From positions 9,046,319-9,110,318 of the forward strand of contig CM067531.1 of the NCBI GenBank assembly GCA_034509925.1: DNA of 64,000 bases, given 5' to 3'. Each line of letters begins with the position of its first letter. Position 1 is the stretch's first letter. Of this stretch, positions 1 to 12,575 are shown one piece after another. Made by a program: the position numbers and the translations under genes. Under the pieces are notes generated by a model that was not told where the DNA came from, searched no databases, and was given only the letters and a program-made list of their open reading frames with translations. The DNA is from Hirudinaria manillensis (Eukaryota > Annelida > Clitellata > Hirudinida > Hirudinidae).

Positions 1-7
1 TCCTTAC

Positions 8-1951
8 TTGATGGCCTTGTCTCCAGAATAAGTGTTGCCTCGGATTCCGTCAGAATAACTGAAAGCCAGCGACGAAACACGTTGCGTGTTTATCATCATC
101 GGCCTGTGAAGGTAATAAAGTGACCATTGCATTTTTTATACTATACTACCATCGTCTTCATCGCCACAATCATCATCAATATCGTCACCACAATCATCGT
201 CATAATCATCATCATCATCATTGTCGCCACGATCATCATCATCATCATCATCAATTGCTATAGGAAAGCAAACTCATTTGAAGATAGAATGTTTTAACAA
301 AGAGCATAATCATACATAGATTTGTGCAGACAAAATAGTTTTGCTACTTGTTCAGACATTGATTTGTTAGGCAGCCATTGTTATTAATTGTCTGATAGGC
401 CTCTATCATGATGAGATATGATATGATGATGTGATGTGATATGATATAATATGATATGATATCATTAGATACTGCTAATGCTGTCTTTCATGAAAATATC
501 TAAATCACATTAAGACAAATTTCAAAACATCGCAAATTTAAAACGAAGGCAAACAAAATACCGAAATACTTTCGGTGAATATTTGAAAACAATTGTGACG
601 ACAATTCAGACAACAGTCATACAAGCTCACCCTGTTATGTCGAGAGTGTATCCTGCATAATCGTAGAGGAGTCTGTACGTGTGACACCCACCTAAGAACA
701 CCATGGAGAAGACGAAGACCAGCTTTTCCGACGTGCCCGGTCGGAAGTGAGACATGATCAGATAGCTAATCAAGGACTGCACCAATAAGCACAGCGACTG
801 CCTTGAATGAAAAATGTCATTTGTATCAGCTCGTTAGGTATGATTAGTTATTGCATGCATTACATTGCCTTTGCTATTACTAAAGATTTTATCAATAACT
901 AATCAAACAAAACCACTGTAGTCTGATGACTTAGCATTTACCTGCAGCTTTTCAAGGACTAAAGCTCAATAGCAAAACATTAAAACGTCAAGGTCATCAA
1001 GGAGTTTGATGATGACCAAATTAATTTTAAAAATACATTTTAAATTAAAATTGGTGACTCACAATCCAAAGCAAAAGATGAGAAGTGAAAATCCGACGAC
1101 ACTCTCGATGATATGTCTGGTCTTCGGAGATATGGAGGATGGCGAGAAAACTGTTCTGAAGAAGAATCCAAAGACCAGAGCAATAACTTGTGAGAAAATA
1201 AAATTAATCTGAAACGAATTGTTTTTATAAATAAAATGATAATAAAACTCTAAATCAACTTGTAACGAGCAAATTAAGCAACATCTTCATAACATACAAC
1301 CAGCCTTTGCTATTGGCTTACAAGTGCCATTATAAATTTCATTTAAAAATTCAAAATTTACTAATAATGTAAAATAATGTAATGAGGCTTCATTGTCCAA
1401 GAACATTTTGAAGCATTTACATCTGAGATGTTATCTACATACATGAGACCAAATCAATATCAATAACCTGGTCAAGGGAAAGGCCAGATGAATCTGACAG
1501 TGGTTTTAATAAATCCGATCCCTTATAAAGATCGAACATTTTCTGTCGTTATGTGTCCTTATTTTTCAGTTCCAAAAGAATCCAGAAATTTCAGTTTCTA
1601 TGCAGTGTACTGAAATTTATATTATAAAATGAGCCATCGGCCGAGATATGCAATCACATAAAGTAAATAAATAAGACAACAACATACAAATGCCATGTAA
1701 CATGCAAATGTGTAAGTGTGTTCGCTGCAGGACTAATAAATTAGCAAAAGCAGAAATTCTTCCGATAGCATTACACCGGACTAGCAAATAAACAAAAGTG
1801 CGGCCTAGAAAAGAAAATCTCCATATATTTGAAAAAGTAGCCATTTCCAAATATATCAGCACTTTTAAAGGACGTCCTGTTACTTACCTTCCAAAACACA
1901 ATCAAAATCACGCGACGCACCGCTAACAGAATAGACATTTAACTTAAGCAT
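8..1951 (-). CDS. MBOAT-family lysophospholipid acyltransferase (MBOAT1/2-like), 5' part; gene runs off the left edge
   Basis: Membrane-bound O-acyltransferases of this group re-acylate lysophospholipids in the ER membrane. Four minus-strand coding exons join in phase: 1888-1951, 1063-1186, 631-801 and 8-103, about 151 residues. The ATG at 1951 opens a short N-terminus ending FDCVLE. It runs into IALVFGFFFRTVFSP, which lines up with the first membrane segment of MBOAT1/2. The third exon carries HTYRLLYDYAGYTLDITG and the fourth begins PMMINTQRVSSLAFSYSDG, matching the family stretch GPLMI-TQK-LAF-DG. All junctions are GT-AG (for example donor GTGAGC at 630-625). The catalytic Asn and His lie in the missing C-terminal part, so the substrate cannot be judged. 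LPCAT3 is an alternative, but the GPMMI-TQ segment favours MBOAT1/2. The gene is divergent from the TMEM216-like gene at 2584. Confidence 0.85.
151..253. repeat. CAT/ATC trinucleotide-rich tract
   Basis: Imperfect ATC/CAT repeats lie in the MBOAT intron between the exons at 8-103 and 631-801. This is one of many CAT/GAT microsatellites in the window. Confidence 0.8.
409..465. repeat. ATATG-type pentamer repeat
   Basis: Degenerate GATAT/ATATG pentamers within the same MBOAT intron as the CAT tract. No function is seen. Confidence 0.6.
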
Positions 1952-2583
1952 CTTAATGACGCTGGGTTTAACAATATTTATTTAAAGCCTCTTTGTCCAA
2001 TTTTCTTTTTAAATTTTATTAAATTTGCTATGTAATGAAATATCAGTAAGAACCAAATTACAATAAATCACTACCTGTAAATTATTAATCTTCATAATTC
2101 AAATTTTTTATAATTAACATAAAATTAATAAGCAAAAACTAATATAACACATTATTTACAACTTCAAGTTACTATAGGAACGCCAGATGGAGTATGGCAG
2201 GTACGGCAGGTTTTTCCGGACCATTCGTAATTTTATAATAGCATTATGTAATTATTATGTATTTCTTTTTTCAAATTCTAGCTTTTGGAAATCACAATGT
2301 ATCCTTTGTTTCATGTGCAATCAAAATGTTATTCCAAACTGTAATCAACCAGGAAACAGGAATATAAGGGAACTGAAAAATTTGCAAAACATGTAGTGGA
2401 ACATGTAAATCAGTCTTATTTGCTTTGTTGATGTGAATGCTTCGCAAAGTTTAATTAACTTATTCTAACCCTGGAACTAATTAAAGCAGATTTATGGGAA
2501 TCTTTTAGGCACGTAAAACAACATTAAGTACTATCTTTAATTTTTTTAATTTGGCACTATCTTGCCTAAAACCACATCGAAGT
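1952..2583. promoter_or_regulatory. Intergenic region between divergent MBOAT and TMEM216-like genes
   Basis: About 630 bp separate two divergent start codons (ATG at 1951 on minus, probable ATG at 2584 on plus), so promoter elements of both genes probably lie here. The sequence is very AT-rich. I see no clear TATA box or CpG cluster, and the open frame at 2187-2396 has no family match. The TMEM216-like start is itself uncertain, so the limit could move. Confidence 0.4.
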
Positions 2584-3333
2584 ATGGAACCTAGTATTCA
2601 ATCTATATGTCGCAAATTCATTGTTTGAACTTTAACTTCTAACGTAGGTATTTTCAGTCTTCCTACAGATTCTTATTGTCTTTCATGTGCCAATTCTGGT
2701 CATCGTGATTGCTCTGAATGGAGGCTTACTGATTTACAAAAGTTAATTTCTAACCAAATATATGAATGAACATAGTAACTACATTATTTTCATTCTTATT
2801 TTTTTTTAATATTAAGAAGCAGTATTGTACTACCCCCTGAGTTTGTTCATACCAGAGTTGTTGGCACTATTCATAATTCTATTTTTTGTGGACATTGCAA
2901 GGATTGCATTTTGTAAGGAAATGTTAAGATTGAGTCATTGACTGAAAATTAACTGATTTGAATTTCTTTATAAAGTTTGGCATAGCAATCTAACCAAGAG
3001 CATCAAGACTTTCATTTTGGCTATTTTATTCTCCATCTGTTCCATTCTGGGATTCGTCTATTATGTCACGTGGCAGACTTATGTGCTTGGAGCGGATTTA
3101 TTTATCAATTCAGTACAAATAAGCCTTGTGTCACTGGAGTGTTTGTTAGGTTTTACAGCAATTATTTGCAGGTGAGGCATTATTGTTTGATTGACATTCT
3201 TCTGTTCTATTAATTTTGAAATTAAAAATGTTTTGCGGTGTTGTTTATTTGAATAGATTTATGACCTAAAATTTTTGACCTAAAATGAAGTTTAGACATA
3301 CTTATTTAATGCAGGTCTGCAAAGTTGGACTGA
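2584..3333 (+). CDS. TMEM216/TMEM80/TMEM17-family four-pass membrane protein
   Basis: This family sits at the ciliary transition zone, where TMEM216 and TMEM17 belong to the MKS gating complex. Five plus-strand exons join in phase: 2584-2593, 2658-2741, 2817-2912, 2976-3171 and 3315-3333, giving about 134 residues. The second exon starts FLQILIVFHVPILV and ends GGLLIYK, like LQMLFYLSG...ITYKS in TMEM80. The third, AVLYYPLSLFIPELLALF, supplies the second helix. The fourth contains ARIAFFWHSNLTKS, matching VRLYLGTRGNLTEA of TMEM80 without gaps, and then YYVTWQTYVLGADLFINS, matching the LLLQTYVL core of TMEM216. The protein ends CRSAKLD. The donor after the second exon (GTTAAT) is weak. The 10-nt first exon is the best phase-compatible choice but is the least certain part. 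The sequence does not decide between TMEM216 and TMEM80. Confidence 0.75.
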
Positions 3334-3640
3334 CTGGAACGGAGTTGCACTTAATAATTGATGCAATAGTTATCAGTTACTCACCTGATGTTGCGACCAT
3401 TTTGTTTGACTTTACCTAATTAATTAAAGATTCGTATTAAATGTAGTTTTTGGAAACAGATATAAACACTTTTAATTTAAATATAATCAACTTTATACAT
3501 GCTCGCATTTGGTTGAATTCCCAAATTAACTTTTAATTACAACCCGCTGAGAAATATGGTTTTTGTTTTGTTTTCGCCGAGATGATGACTCTATTACTTT
3601 CTAAAAGTGGTTTAGCAGTGTCAGAAAGGTAATCTCTGAA

Positions 3641-5038
3641 ATGAAAATCAATTGCAACGAGGGTTTATTAACTGCCCTAGCAACACGCGGATGCTTCGTC
3701 AAAGAGGGCCGGCTGAATTACAGGAAGGAGTCGAAGAAATACTTCAAAGAAAGATGGTTTAAACTTCGCGCAAATCTTTTGTTCTACTACAAAACCAATG
3801 ATTTTGGAATAATATGTGAGGATGAACCAAGAGGGTGTCTCGTTTTGGCTCGTTACACAATAAAAGAGGAATTTGTTCCAAATGCACTGTTCGCTTTTTC
3901 AATTATATTTCGTGGATCAGACGAAAAACATTATTTTTCCGGCCAGAGCACTGATCATTGCAAGGATTGGATTGAGGCTTTGAGGAGTGCAGACATGGAT
4001 GTCATAAGACAGCAATTTATACATCTCAAATCTAAGTTACAACAAATTGATCCAAGGCAGAATGTGTCAAGTGAAGTTGCCCCTTCTACATTCAAAAAAG
4101 CTAACAAAATTCTAAACAGTAAACCTAAAAAATTTGAGAAAAAATGTGTTTCAAATGATGACAGGGCTAAAAAGGACCAATTGAAATACTTAAATGTGAC
4201 AACACACATTCCTAAAGTGAAGAGTTCTAGTGCATTGGAACAAGTCAGGAAAAGTTACAGTTTAGCAAGCCTTATGCTTGATTTGCCAGCTACTGTTGTC
4301 AAGGGCAATCTGGCATCAAACAAGTCAAAATTTTTTATTGATCGTAAAAACATATTCGTAAACTTGGATTCATCAGATGGATTTTGTCATTCGCTAGATG
4401 CATTTACCTCGAGCAGAAAAAACTCTGTTGATTCAAATCAGCATCAAGCATTGATTGCTTCTCACTTCCAAAATTCACACCCTGAAATGGATATTATAGA
4501 TAATGATTCAGATTCTAGACCGAGTCTCTCCCAAGAGGCCTCTGGCATACTTCGCAACAAAGTTTTGAGAAATCAAGAACCCAACGCTCGTCATAACCGA
4601 TTATTTGAGTCAGGAGATCTTCAGATAATTCGTGAACGAAGATTGAGCCAGTTTGGCATTGTTTTGCAACCTCTGGCCCTGATATCTGATCCGCTCACAA
4701 GTTCTTTTGGCAAGACAGTTGGACCTGCCAGCAAATGTGTTCCTTCTTTGACAAGAGAGGGTTCTGAAAATATTCTAAAAAATGAGTCTGCACAGCTAAG
4801 TGATTTCAATGGCATTTACAGAAGACCAAGATCGTGCACTCTGGCTCAACTGGAATCCATTCCTGCACATTTGATTGGTCCCTCTGCAAGAAAGGAAGTT
4901 ATTTTTAACATAGGAGATGAAACAATAGATGATGCTTTCTGCGTTCAAGATGAGGAAAGTGCTTCAAATTTTGAGTCAAATGTCGCGAGTAGGAAGGATA
5001 GAAGTGGTTTTAAGAATTGGGAAACATTCAACGATTGA
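3641..5038 (+). CDS. PH-domain protein, sesquipedalian (IPIP27/PHETA)-like
   Basis: A single uninterrupted frame of 465 residues. Residues 1-125 hold a pleckstrin-homology domain: the start MKINCNEGLLTAL resembles the MKLNERSL opening of sesquipedalian proteins. It is followed by KEGRLNYRKE, the strand ERWFKLRANLLFYYKT, and the C-terminal helix CKDWIEALRSAD with the invariant Trp. Sesquipedalians bind phosphoinositides and OCRL on endosomes and act in recycling to the Golgi. The remaining 340 residues are Ser/Asn-rich, probably disordered and without a recognised domain. I could not find the short OCRL-binding F&H motif, so that partnership is unproven. The protein is about twice the length of human PHETA1/2. 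PLEKHJ1 is an alternative family. The gene starts 307 bp after the TMEM216-like stop on the same strand. Confidence 0.75.
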   Translation: MKINCNEGLLTALATRGCFVKEGRLNYRKESKKYFKERWFKLRANLLFYYKTNDFGIICEDEPRGCLVLARYTIKEEFVPNALFAFSIIFRGSDEKHYFSGQSTDHCKDWIEALRSADMDVIRQQFIHLKSKLQQIDPRQNVSSEVAPSTFKKANKILNSKPKKFEKKCVSNDDRAKKDQLKYLNVTTHIPKVKSSSALEQVRKSYSLASLMLDLPATVVKGNLASNKSKFFIDRKNIFVNLDSSDGFCHSLDAFTSSRKNSVDSNQHQALIASHFQNSHPEMDIIDNDSDSRPSLSQEASGILRNKVLRNQEPNARHNRLFESGDLQIIRERRLSQFGIVLQPLALISDPLTSSFGKTVGPASKCVPSLTREGSENILKNESAQLSDFNGIYRRPRSCTLAQLESIPAHLIGPSARKEVIFNIGDETIDDAFCVQDEESASNFESNVASRKDRSGFKNWETFND

Positions 5039-7864
5039 ATACAATGATTTGTTTGATGCAATTGAAAATACAATATTCCTAAGTATGATTACAATCAGAC
5101 AATCATGTCTATTCTAATTCCAGTTAATTCATCCTTGTTGCCAAAATCAGCTGCTACAAAATCAATGCTGCAGTTTTTTTATTTATTTATAAATAATTTA
5201 TATAAATCATTCCAAAGGTGCGTATATTTTTCCTCCCTTTACAAGGCTAGTAACTTGTATCGGACGTGACTTTAAAACTTTTTAACGTTAAACAAGAATC
5301 ACATCTCGATGCCTTTAAAGTTCAACCGTTACAATGTATTTTACTGCTTCATCGATTCTAATGATTTCATCTCTACGAACTGGCTGTAATCAAAAACTTG
5401 TCGTTCATATTTTATAATTTTTGCAAATTTCATCCAACGATTTCATGATAGATTTTGTTATTGCGAGTGTTTTTCACGACGGCTTCACATGTGTTGGACT
5501 CTTTACGAGTTATTGATAACAAAAAGGAACTTCAGACATCTACAGCATAGATGCATTGGCATCATTTTTATTATGTTTTACCAGTGATTTGGCTACACTG
5601 ATTTTGCATTTCAGCTTACTTTATTTAAGACATCAAAGAAAAGTGTTCTTTGCTTTCTGTGTTAGTTGCAATTAGCCAATGAGTCACTGTCTATTAAACT
5701 AATTAGATGCAATAGCTATCAGCAGACACCTCCCCCAGCAAATATCAGGGTTCAGGGCAAATTAAATATCTATCTTGCCTCACCCCATTCTGCGCATCAA
5801 TCTGTCGGCTGTCCCCAAAATGCACCTAAAGAGATCTTAAAACTGCAACGACAAGCCTTTTTTTTGCAGGGATGCAATCAACCCTCATCACCAATTTTCT
5901 AAACAACAAGACCTCTTCTTAAAGATGTCGTCTGCTCATTGCAAGAAGCCCAAACGATGGATGGAGTATATTGTTTTAAATAGATCTCTCAAATATAGCA
6001 GTTTATCAGGTTAACCAAATCAAGACAATTAACGATTAAGTTTGACCAGGCGCATCTCCGTCGTGAGTTTAAACTTGGGTCTCACTGAGAATAATGAAAA
6101 AACCACGAATTTAAATTGGGTCAACAACGTTGCAACCACTGGCGATGCAGGCAACTCGTATACCACACACGCAATCTTCTCCATGTAACTTGTTGTCAAT
6201 AATGGCCGCAATCATGTATGAGCTCCAATTGTCTCTTCCCTCGTGAGGGTTGAGTGGCCCCATTTGCAACAAGAAAGTGAGGAACCTAGAAATTAAACAC
6301 GGAAACACCATCTAAAAGTAAACGATCAAACAGAATAAAGAGGCAAATCGTCAAATGAAACGCACACTGTCAATGACATCCCATGCTCGAAGTCAAACTT
6401 AGAAAGAGCCCATCTTTTGCAACCCATGAGTTCAAAGGGTGAGTAGAATGAATACGACCCGACCAGATCACCAAGGCGAACAGTATTCTCGTTGATTTCA
6501 AATATACAACCATGCCGAAGTTTAGCAGTAGCACTTGAAAATGCATTTTAATCAAACTACGTCATGATACCTTCTCGATAATTAATTAAGTTATCACGTG
6601 CCAATAACAGGCCACCCCTTGATGGATTTGGAGCAGGTAATGCGGTCTAGCGACAGGTCAAACGGTGGCCATTGGTCAAACAATACCCAACAACATATCA
6701 AGTCACCAATGCGAGAAAATCCATCCATATTTTTATAACGAGTAAAATAATATCAAACCACAAGTTTAACGACTTTAGTAGAAGCAGCAGTGGCATACAT
6801 AATTTCCACATTAAAAACTATTGGAACAATCAATGAGACATGCATCAACGCAGATGCTGCAGCAACATGCGATGACGAAGACGTCAGTCAGCACAACTTG
6901 GGACGGACCTCGAATCGAGGCTGATGACAAACGAATGCAATCGAGTCATTGTTGCCGCTTCAATCAAATGTTCAACCACAGCAGGTGGACATTCAATCAA
7001 AGGACAAAAACAACCAGTTACTAAACGAGCAATCAATGTTTCAAGTCGTAGGTTGCTTCAAGAGCCACACGCTCGAGGGGCTATCAGAGGTTCCATCACG
7101 TCCAATAGCAACACAATAAATACCAATAATAATAGAAGTAAAGGTTGTTTCATTGCAATGGCAACTGAATGTCTAGAGGACAAATAAAGTAGAGCAGTCA
7201 GAGCCAAGAAATTCAAACGCTTGAACTTCATTAATGACCAAAAAATAAATGAAAAAATGGATGATGACAATCGACAAGAAATCACAAAAACTTAGAATTC
7301 ATTCGTGCACAATCTCCTCATTTTCCACCAGATGGCCTTCCATTCCATCCCCATCCCATCGAAGGATCATCACAAGGAGAATGAATCACCACAAGATAGA
7401 AAGTACCACACTGGAGAAAGTAGAGGAAGCCCAACACAGACAGACATACATTTGACACCAGGAGATAAGCATCAGACGGACATTTAATCGACAGGGAAGT
7501 GAGCGACGCAACGGACGACTTCTTTGCTTTTGTTTTCGACACTGGACGATCGCAAGACCGCACGCAAAGTCTCGCACAAAATAAACTTCGGTTTCGCGTT
7601 TCCTCGCCAAAAAAGGAGGACAAACTAAAGCGACGCAAATTTATGTCGACTCAGCACAAGGTGTCCCGTTCCTCATCAGTTAGATCTGTAACAATTGAAA
7701 ACAAAATAAATTGTTTAATAAAGGGCCTCAAATGATCTACTTCTCAGTGCCTAAAATTCCTAGATAAATGCGATATCAATAAAACCAAAAAAATAAATAA
7801 ATGTTTTTCACAAGCATAATGTACATGCATAACCAAGTAAGAGAGATAATCACTCAAACCTCTC
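5039..7864. other. Intergenic region, no gene assigned
   Basis: About 2.8 kb between the PH gene and the convergent LSM14 gene. It should include the 3' UTRs of both. Short frames on the minus strand at 6029-6555 have slightly raised GC, but none joins by splice phase to a recognisable family. No large repeat is visible. Confidence 0.5.
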
Positions 7865-10800
7865 TTATGTTCTGTCCTGAGGCTGTTGATTGTTGAATCG
7901 TCCTCTCCTATTGGCTCCTGCTCCTCTGTTGAATCCCCTGTCGCCGCCAAAACCTCTGCTGGAGTGGTTCCATCCCCTGTTTCCTCCTCCGTAATAGTGA
8001 TTGGACGGCCTTGACCTGTAACCCCTTCCGCCCCTGTGGTAGCCTCCGTAGGCATTAGGCAGACCGAAAGTCTCGCAGTTCAGCTTTCTCTCCTCTCTCC
8101 AGTTTGGCTTCCTACAAAAAAGAAAAATCACAGAAAATTAAAGTTAAATAGAAAAAAACTAGTTATGTCTGATTTAGCAAATGATATGATGTTATGTTAG
8201 GTTGTAAAAGTAGATATTATAATGACAAAAAAGGTCCTCTTACTTAAACATCGACCCTCTTTCTCTCTCCGTGGCATCGGAACTCAAGTTGTCAAAGAAG
8301 GATTTTGATTTGTCGTAGAAGACTGCGGCCTGTTGCTGCGAGGTCCCTTCCTCCTCGTCCTCTTCCACTTCTTCAGTGACGTGATTGGAACTTGTGCTTG
8401 GAGCAGGCACGGTGCTGCCACCTGGAAAGAATGCAAATCGGGTCATGAAACGTCCGCTCCCTGAAATTCATCTCAATATTCAGTACGATGCTCGTTCGAT
8501 GTAATAAATCTTTTTTTATACACGTCAAAAGCACAGAAAAGCAACAAGCTTCCAAGAGGAAGAAACGAGATGAAGTTAATTATTTGCTCGATCAATTTTC
8601 ACTTCAAGGGCCAATAAATATAGCTCTGTTAGTTTAAAGATTTTATGCAGGCTTTCACCTTTGCTCCGCGTTATGTAGACATTAATCGGTCGTATAGGCA
8701 CGTCTCTTTATCAATCGATCTCAGGCTAACAAGATCTTAAATCAATTTCAAACTCAAAAGTGCAACAACAAGATGCTTCAACAGTTTTAAATTAAGATGA
8801 CAGGCAATTATAGGCAGTTCTGTCAATCTTAACCCCCATACTAATGTAATTCTGGTGCATCGACTTCTGAATAACGTCATGCACTCTAGTACAAAATCTT
8901 TGCACTGCAACTCTACGTCCTGAGCTCAACGTACAGAAAGTAGGCAGCACGAATGCCGTGCCAGATGACAATTTATAAGTTGCAATCTGCTCAAATTCAA
9001 AATCAGCAACAAAAAAGAAACAATATGCAAAAATATCAAAACAATCCACTCTCCGGACGGACGGCAAAGGGATGTTTGACCTACCCAAAGTCAACTTCTC
9101 CTTTATCTCCTTCTCAATCTGTTCCTTGTCAAACTTGGCATTCGAACTCTCAAAGTCAAACTCTCCTTCAAACTTCAGACGACTCCCTGCGCCCCTTGCA
9201 CCCCCCGACCTTCTGAAACCTCCTCTCGGGTGGCCTCGACCTCCTCTATAGTCTTAAGGGGGTTCAAAAATAACAATGTTGTTTGAATACTAAGATGCAA
9301 GTGCATCTACTTAGACGGAACACAATGGATATTGAAAAACAGTTTGTTAGCAATGGTTATGTAGCATTTTAGTTTATATCACAAATATAGTTATTATACA
9401 TATGTAGTTATGATATATAATAATTATTATTTTATAATATTAAATTATAATACATATAATAAATTTTAATATATAATATAATTGCATTATTATTATTATT
9501 ACAATGTAATATTATTATACAATTAAATTGCCTCCTCACAAAGAAAAGATCAAATAAAAGACATTTTCCAATCTAATGCAAAGCAAAAGTAAATAATGGA
9601 TGTTTAATTATAACAGTTTGACTCACATTCTTCTGATTGATCGAAGTCAGCCTTACTTGGATATTGCCTGTAGTGAGAGCTAGTGTATTGCTGGTTCTGA
9701 TAATAATGCTGATTATGGGAGGGTGTGGCAGGGTAACGACCCTGTTTCGGAGCCTCGGGCAGTTTCTGGGGATAGCCCGGTCTGGTCTTTCCGTCGTCGG
9801 CTGTCCTATATGAAGACCCACCTTCCCTCGTACTTCCGGCGGCCTCGTTGTTGAGAGCAGTCGATTGAGATTCTTCCGATAAGTCTTTGCTCTGATAAAT
9901 GCCTTGGTGGCCTGAGCCGCTGGATGAGTAGATGCCATCGTTTTGGGCTTCGTATGTGCTTGAGGAAGGTGCCCCGTAGTTTGTACCTGCCTGGAGACCA
10001 GGGAGATTTTGTCCATAAGAGAGGTTCAAGTCAGATTGCTGCCCTGCAAGTTAAAATAAACAATGGATTAATAAACAAATGGCTGCAAATAAGGATTATA
10101 TCATATTAGATTAGATTATGTACTAATTATTATTGTTGTTCAAGCAATCAATTATTATCAATAAAATTATTGCAAGTGGCTCTCTAATTTGAGTTCAATT
10201 GATCAAAAATCTAGCAAATTCTTTATTAAAATTATTGTGATAACATAACTTTCAATAAGCAAGATAATATGCAAGATTATGTTCCAGAAAAAAACCTGGG
10301 AGTGATTTGTTAGAAGGATGTCCGATGGGTGCCAAAAGCCTCGGAGAGTCCTCAACGCCCGGTGGTTTCTGGGGTGGAGTCAGGCCTGGAGGAGGAGGGT
10401 GAACGTAGGAAGGGTACATCATCATCTGGGAAGCAGATTGAGGATTCTGGTAGCTCCCCATGATGTTCGGGTTGATGCTCGGACTGAGGGCATTATTGTT
10501 GTTATTCGCGTTGTTTGGTGTCGTAATGAGATCGGAAGACTGCAACATAAAAACAATCGTGCATATGTCACCCAAAGCTGCACGTGAAAGTATCGACTCG
10601 CATGCAAATGGCAAGAAGTCAAATGAGATTGTAGAGCAAAAGAATGTTGAGCCATCATTGACAAACCTGTACAATGGCTGGATCATGAGGCATTGGCTGA
10701 GGTGGAGCGCAGACGTGAAGGTCCTTTATGTCCCTACCCCTGAAGATTATGTACTCGAACACCTCATCCCTTGGAGGCACGGGCCTATCCGTCGGGCGAT

Positions 10801-11303
10801 CCTCCGTCCCAAAAGACTTGACTGGTTGTGTAAAAATAACAAGTTCTTTATTATAAATAAAATAAAAATAATAATGTTCTAGAAATTGAAATAGCTTACA
10901 CAGTTCTCAAAAAACAAACATGAAATTATAAGGAACTTGAACGCTCACAAAAGCTAATATGTCATGCTGACATATTTGAAAAGTATTTTTAAGAATACTT
11001 TTACATTTCAAAGTCCCTAATCTAAATCTAAAAAACAGCGGTCTTGGTAGTTCGTAAGAGAAAAGTCTTAAAATTGATATTTCTTACATCACGCCGTTAC
11101 GTATCAAGCAGGTCGCTCTTTAATTCGAAAAATTCGAGAATAAACGACAGAAAAAAAACATCCGTTGACGTTAATTAACACGACTCACCTTTCGCAAGAG
11201 CAACGGTGGACTCATTCTGGTCAATTGAGTACAAAATTCCTTCGTACCGAATTTCGGCCTTAGATATCAAACTTATTTTGCTGCCCAAATACGGCACAGT
11301 CAT
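7865..11303 (-). CDS. LSM14: LSM14 / RAP55 (Trailer hitch) mRNP scaffold protein
   Basis: LSM14 proteins are P-body and translational-repression scaffolds that bind DDX6 and 4E-T. Seven minus-strand exons join in phase: 11189-11303, 10667-10821, 10296-10539, 9627-10043, 9085-9252, 8244-8421 and 7865-8111, giving 507 residues. The N-terminal LSm domain (residues 1-90) opens [20 protein letters not shown] and continues [19 protein letters not shown] and [15 protein letters not shown] Pro/Gln/Ser-rich linker leads to an RGG patch and the DFDF box (residues 336-366, [19 protein letters not shown]). The FFD box ([15 protein letters not shown], about 400-416) and TFG box ([14 protein letters not shown], about 430-445) follow. 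The tail is rich in RGG/Gly/Asn and ends QPQDRT. Domain order and length are as expected. The start is fixed by the conserved LSm opening. Confidence 0.97.
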
Positions 11304-12575
11304 TTTCGTATTTCAACTATTACCGCAATTACAAGCAACGGTCAAACGTAACACCGAATAAAAATAACCCAACTCAAAAATGGCAGGAAGACAAAACTTT
11401 CGCTCAGAAATGGACGCGAACATAGAATCTCAATTGCCTCTTTGTTGTTTATCAAAACAATAATATTTCATACGTACATTCTATTAATGTTTATAAAATA
11501 AAAATTGAATGATTTAAAACTAGTTATTCAATACACATTGATGGTTCAACGATCTTAGTGAATGCTCTTTTGAGCGCTGTACGGACCATACAATATTTAG
11601 ATTTCCACGAAACCCAGTCACCCTACTAGAATATTTCAACGTGTGAAATCCCTTCATTTTTGTTAAGACGAAATCATAATGGCATTATGTAAGTTTTCGT
11701 GAAGAGTATACAACAGCACATTTAAGCATTAAGGCAATTACGCATACTTGCTAATAAGTCAGAAATAAAGTCACAAATAACTATTCGCAATTTAGCTTTA
11801 TGGCTTTTTGGTAACATATGCCGCAGTGGGATTTCGGCCATAGAGGAGGAGGGCCTTCTCTCAACATCTCTCTTTGGAATATTAATGAGCTTCAATAAAG
11901 ATACAAAATAAATCAAAATAGGGGAGCCAACTATCAACCAATGCCAGGCTTTATTACACTTTCTTTTAGAGGTTGAATTTTCAATTTATCTCAAAGCAAA
12001 TTTAAAGAACGATTATTAGGATTATGAGAAGTAGGTCTGGACCTACTGACAGAAGCCAGCAAATCGAGAGAGTGGTATCCAAAGAACTAATACAGAGCGG
12101 GTCCTCAAGCTGAAGATGCAACATTGAAAGATCCTCTACCTCTAGCAATTACATCAGCTTATTTATGAAAAAGATGTTGCCAAGCCATTTCCGTCTCTCT
12201 ATCACACTTCCAAAATTGCTCCCATCTTATCATTTGGGTCAAATTTTAGAATCTACCAATGTCAACAGATTTCATCAGTTCCCATGCACCATAAAATCAT
12301 CGATTACTGTAAAAATCAGTAACAATCCTGACAAAATATTGATAAGCATCACTGATAAATAAGCCACCCTAGGCATCCAGTAAATCAACAACTGACATTT
12401 TATTTCAAATGTAGAACAAATCGATAGAAGTGATATCTGGCATTATTTAATGAGTCCCTCAAAGATATTAATCTTGAGACTTTGGAATGAAAGACAAGAG
12501 ATATTTAATTAGATCAACTGAAATTTTAACCACATCAACTAACAAAATAATTAAAAACACCTATGAAACAGAGCT
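11304..12575. other. Intergenic region between LSM14 and COG4
   Basis: About 1.3 kb holding the LSM14 upstream region and the COG4 3' flank. Two short frames (minus 11722-11937, plus 12165-12362) show no family features. On the minus strand an AATAAA lies at 12404-12399, about 170 bp past the COG4 stop, and is a plausible polyadenylation signal. Confidence 0.5.

Noticed and set aside
2187..2396. Plus-strand frame starting MEYGRYGRFF as first exon of the TMEM216-like gene
   Set aside because: Its possible donors give phase 2, while the next exon needs phase 1; the small exon at 2584 fits instead.
6029..6555. Minus-strand frames with slightly raised GC (for example LLQMGPLNPHEGRDNW)
   Set aside because: No consistent splice phases or family match; could not be tied to any gene.
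7744..8055. Minus-strand 103-codon frame overlapping the LSM14 last exon
   Set aside because: It is a different frame over the RGG-rich C-terminus of LSM14; the TFG-box frame is the real one.
9573..10016. Minus-strand 147-codon frame
   Set aside because: Shadow of the LSM14 exon 9627-10043, which reads in another frame that matches the flanking exons in phase.
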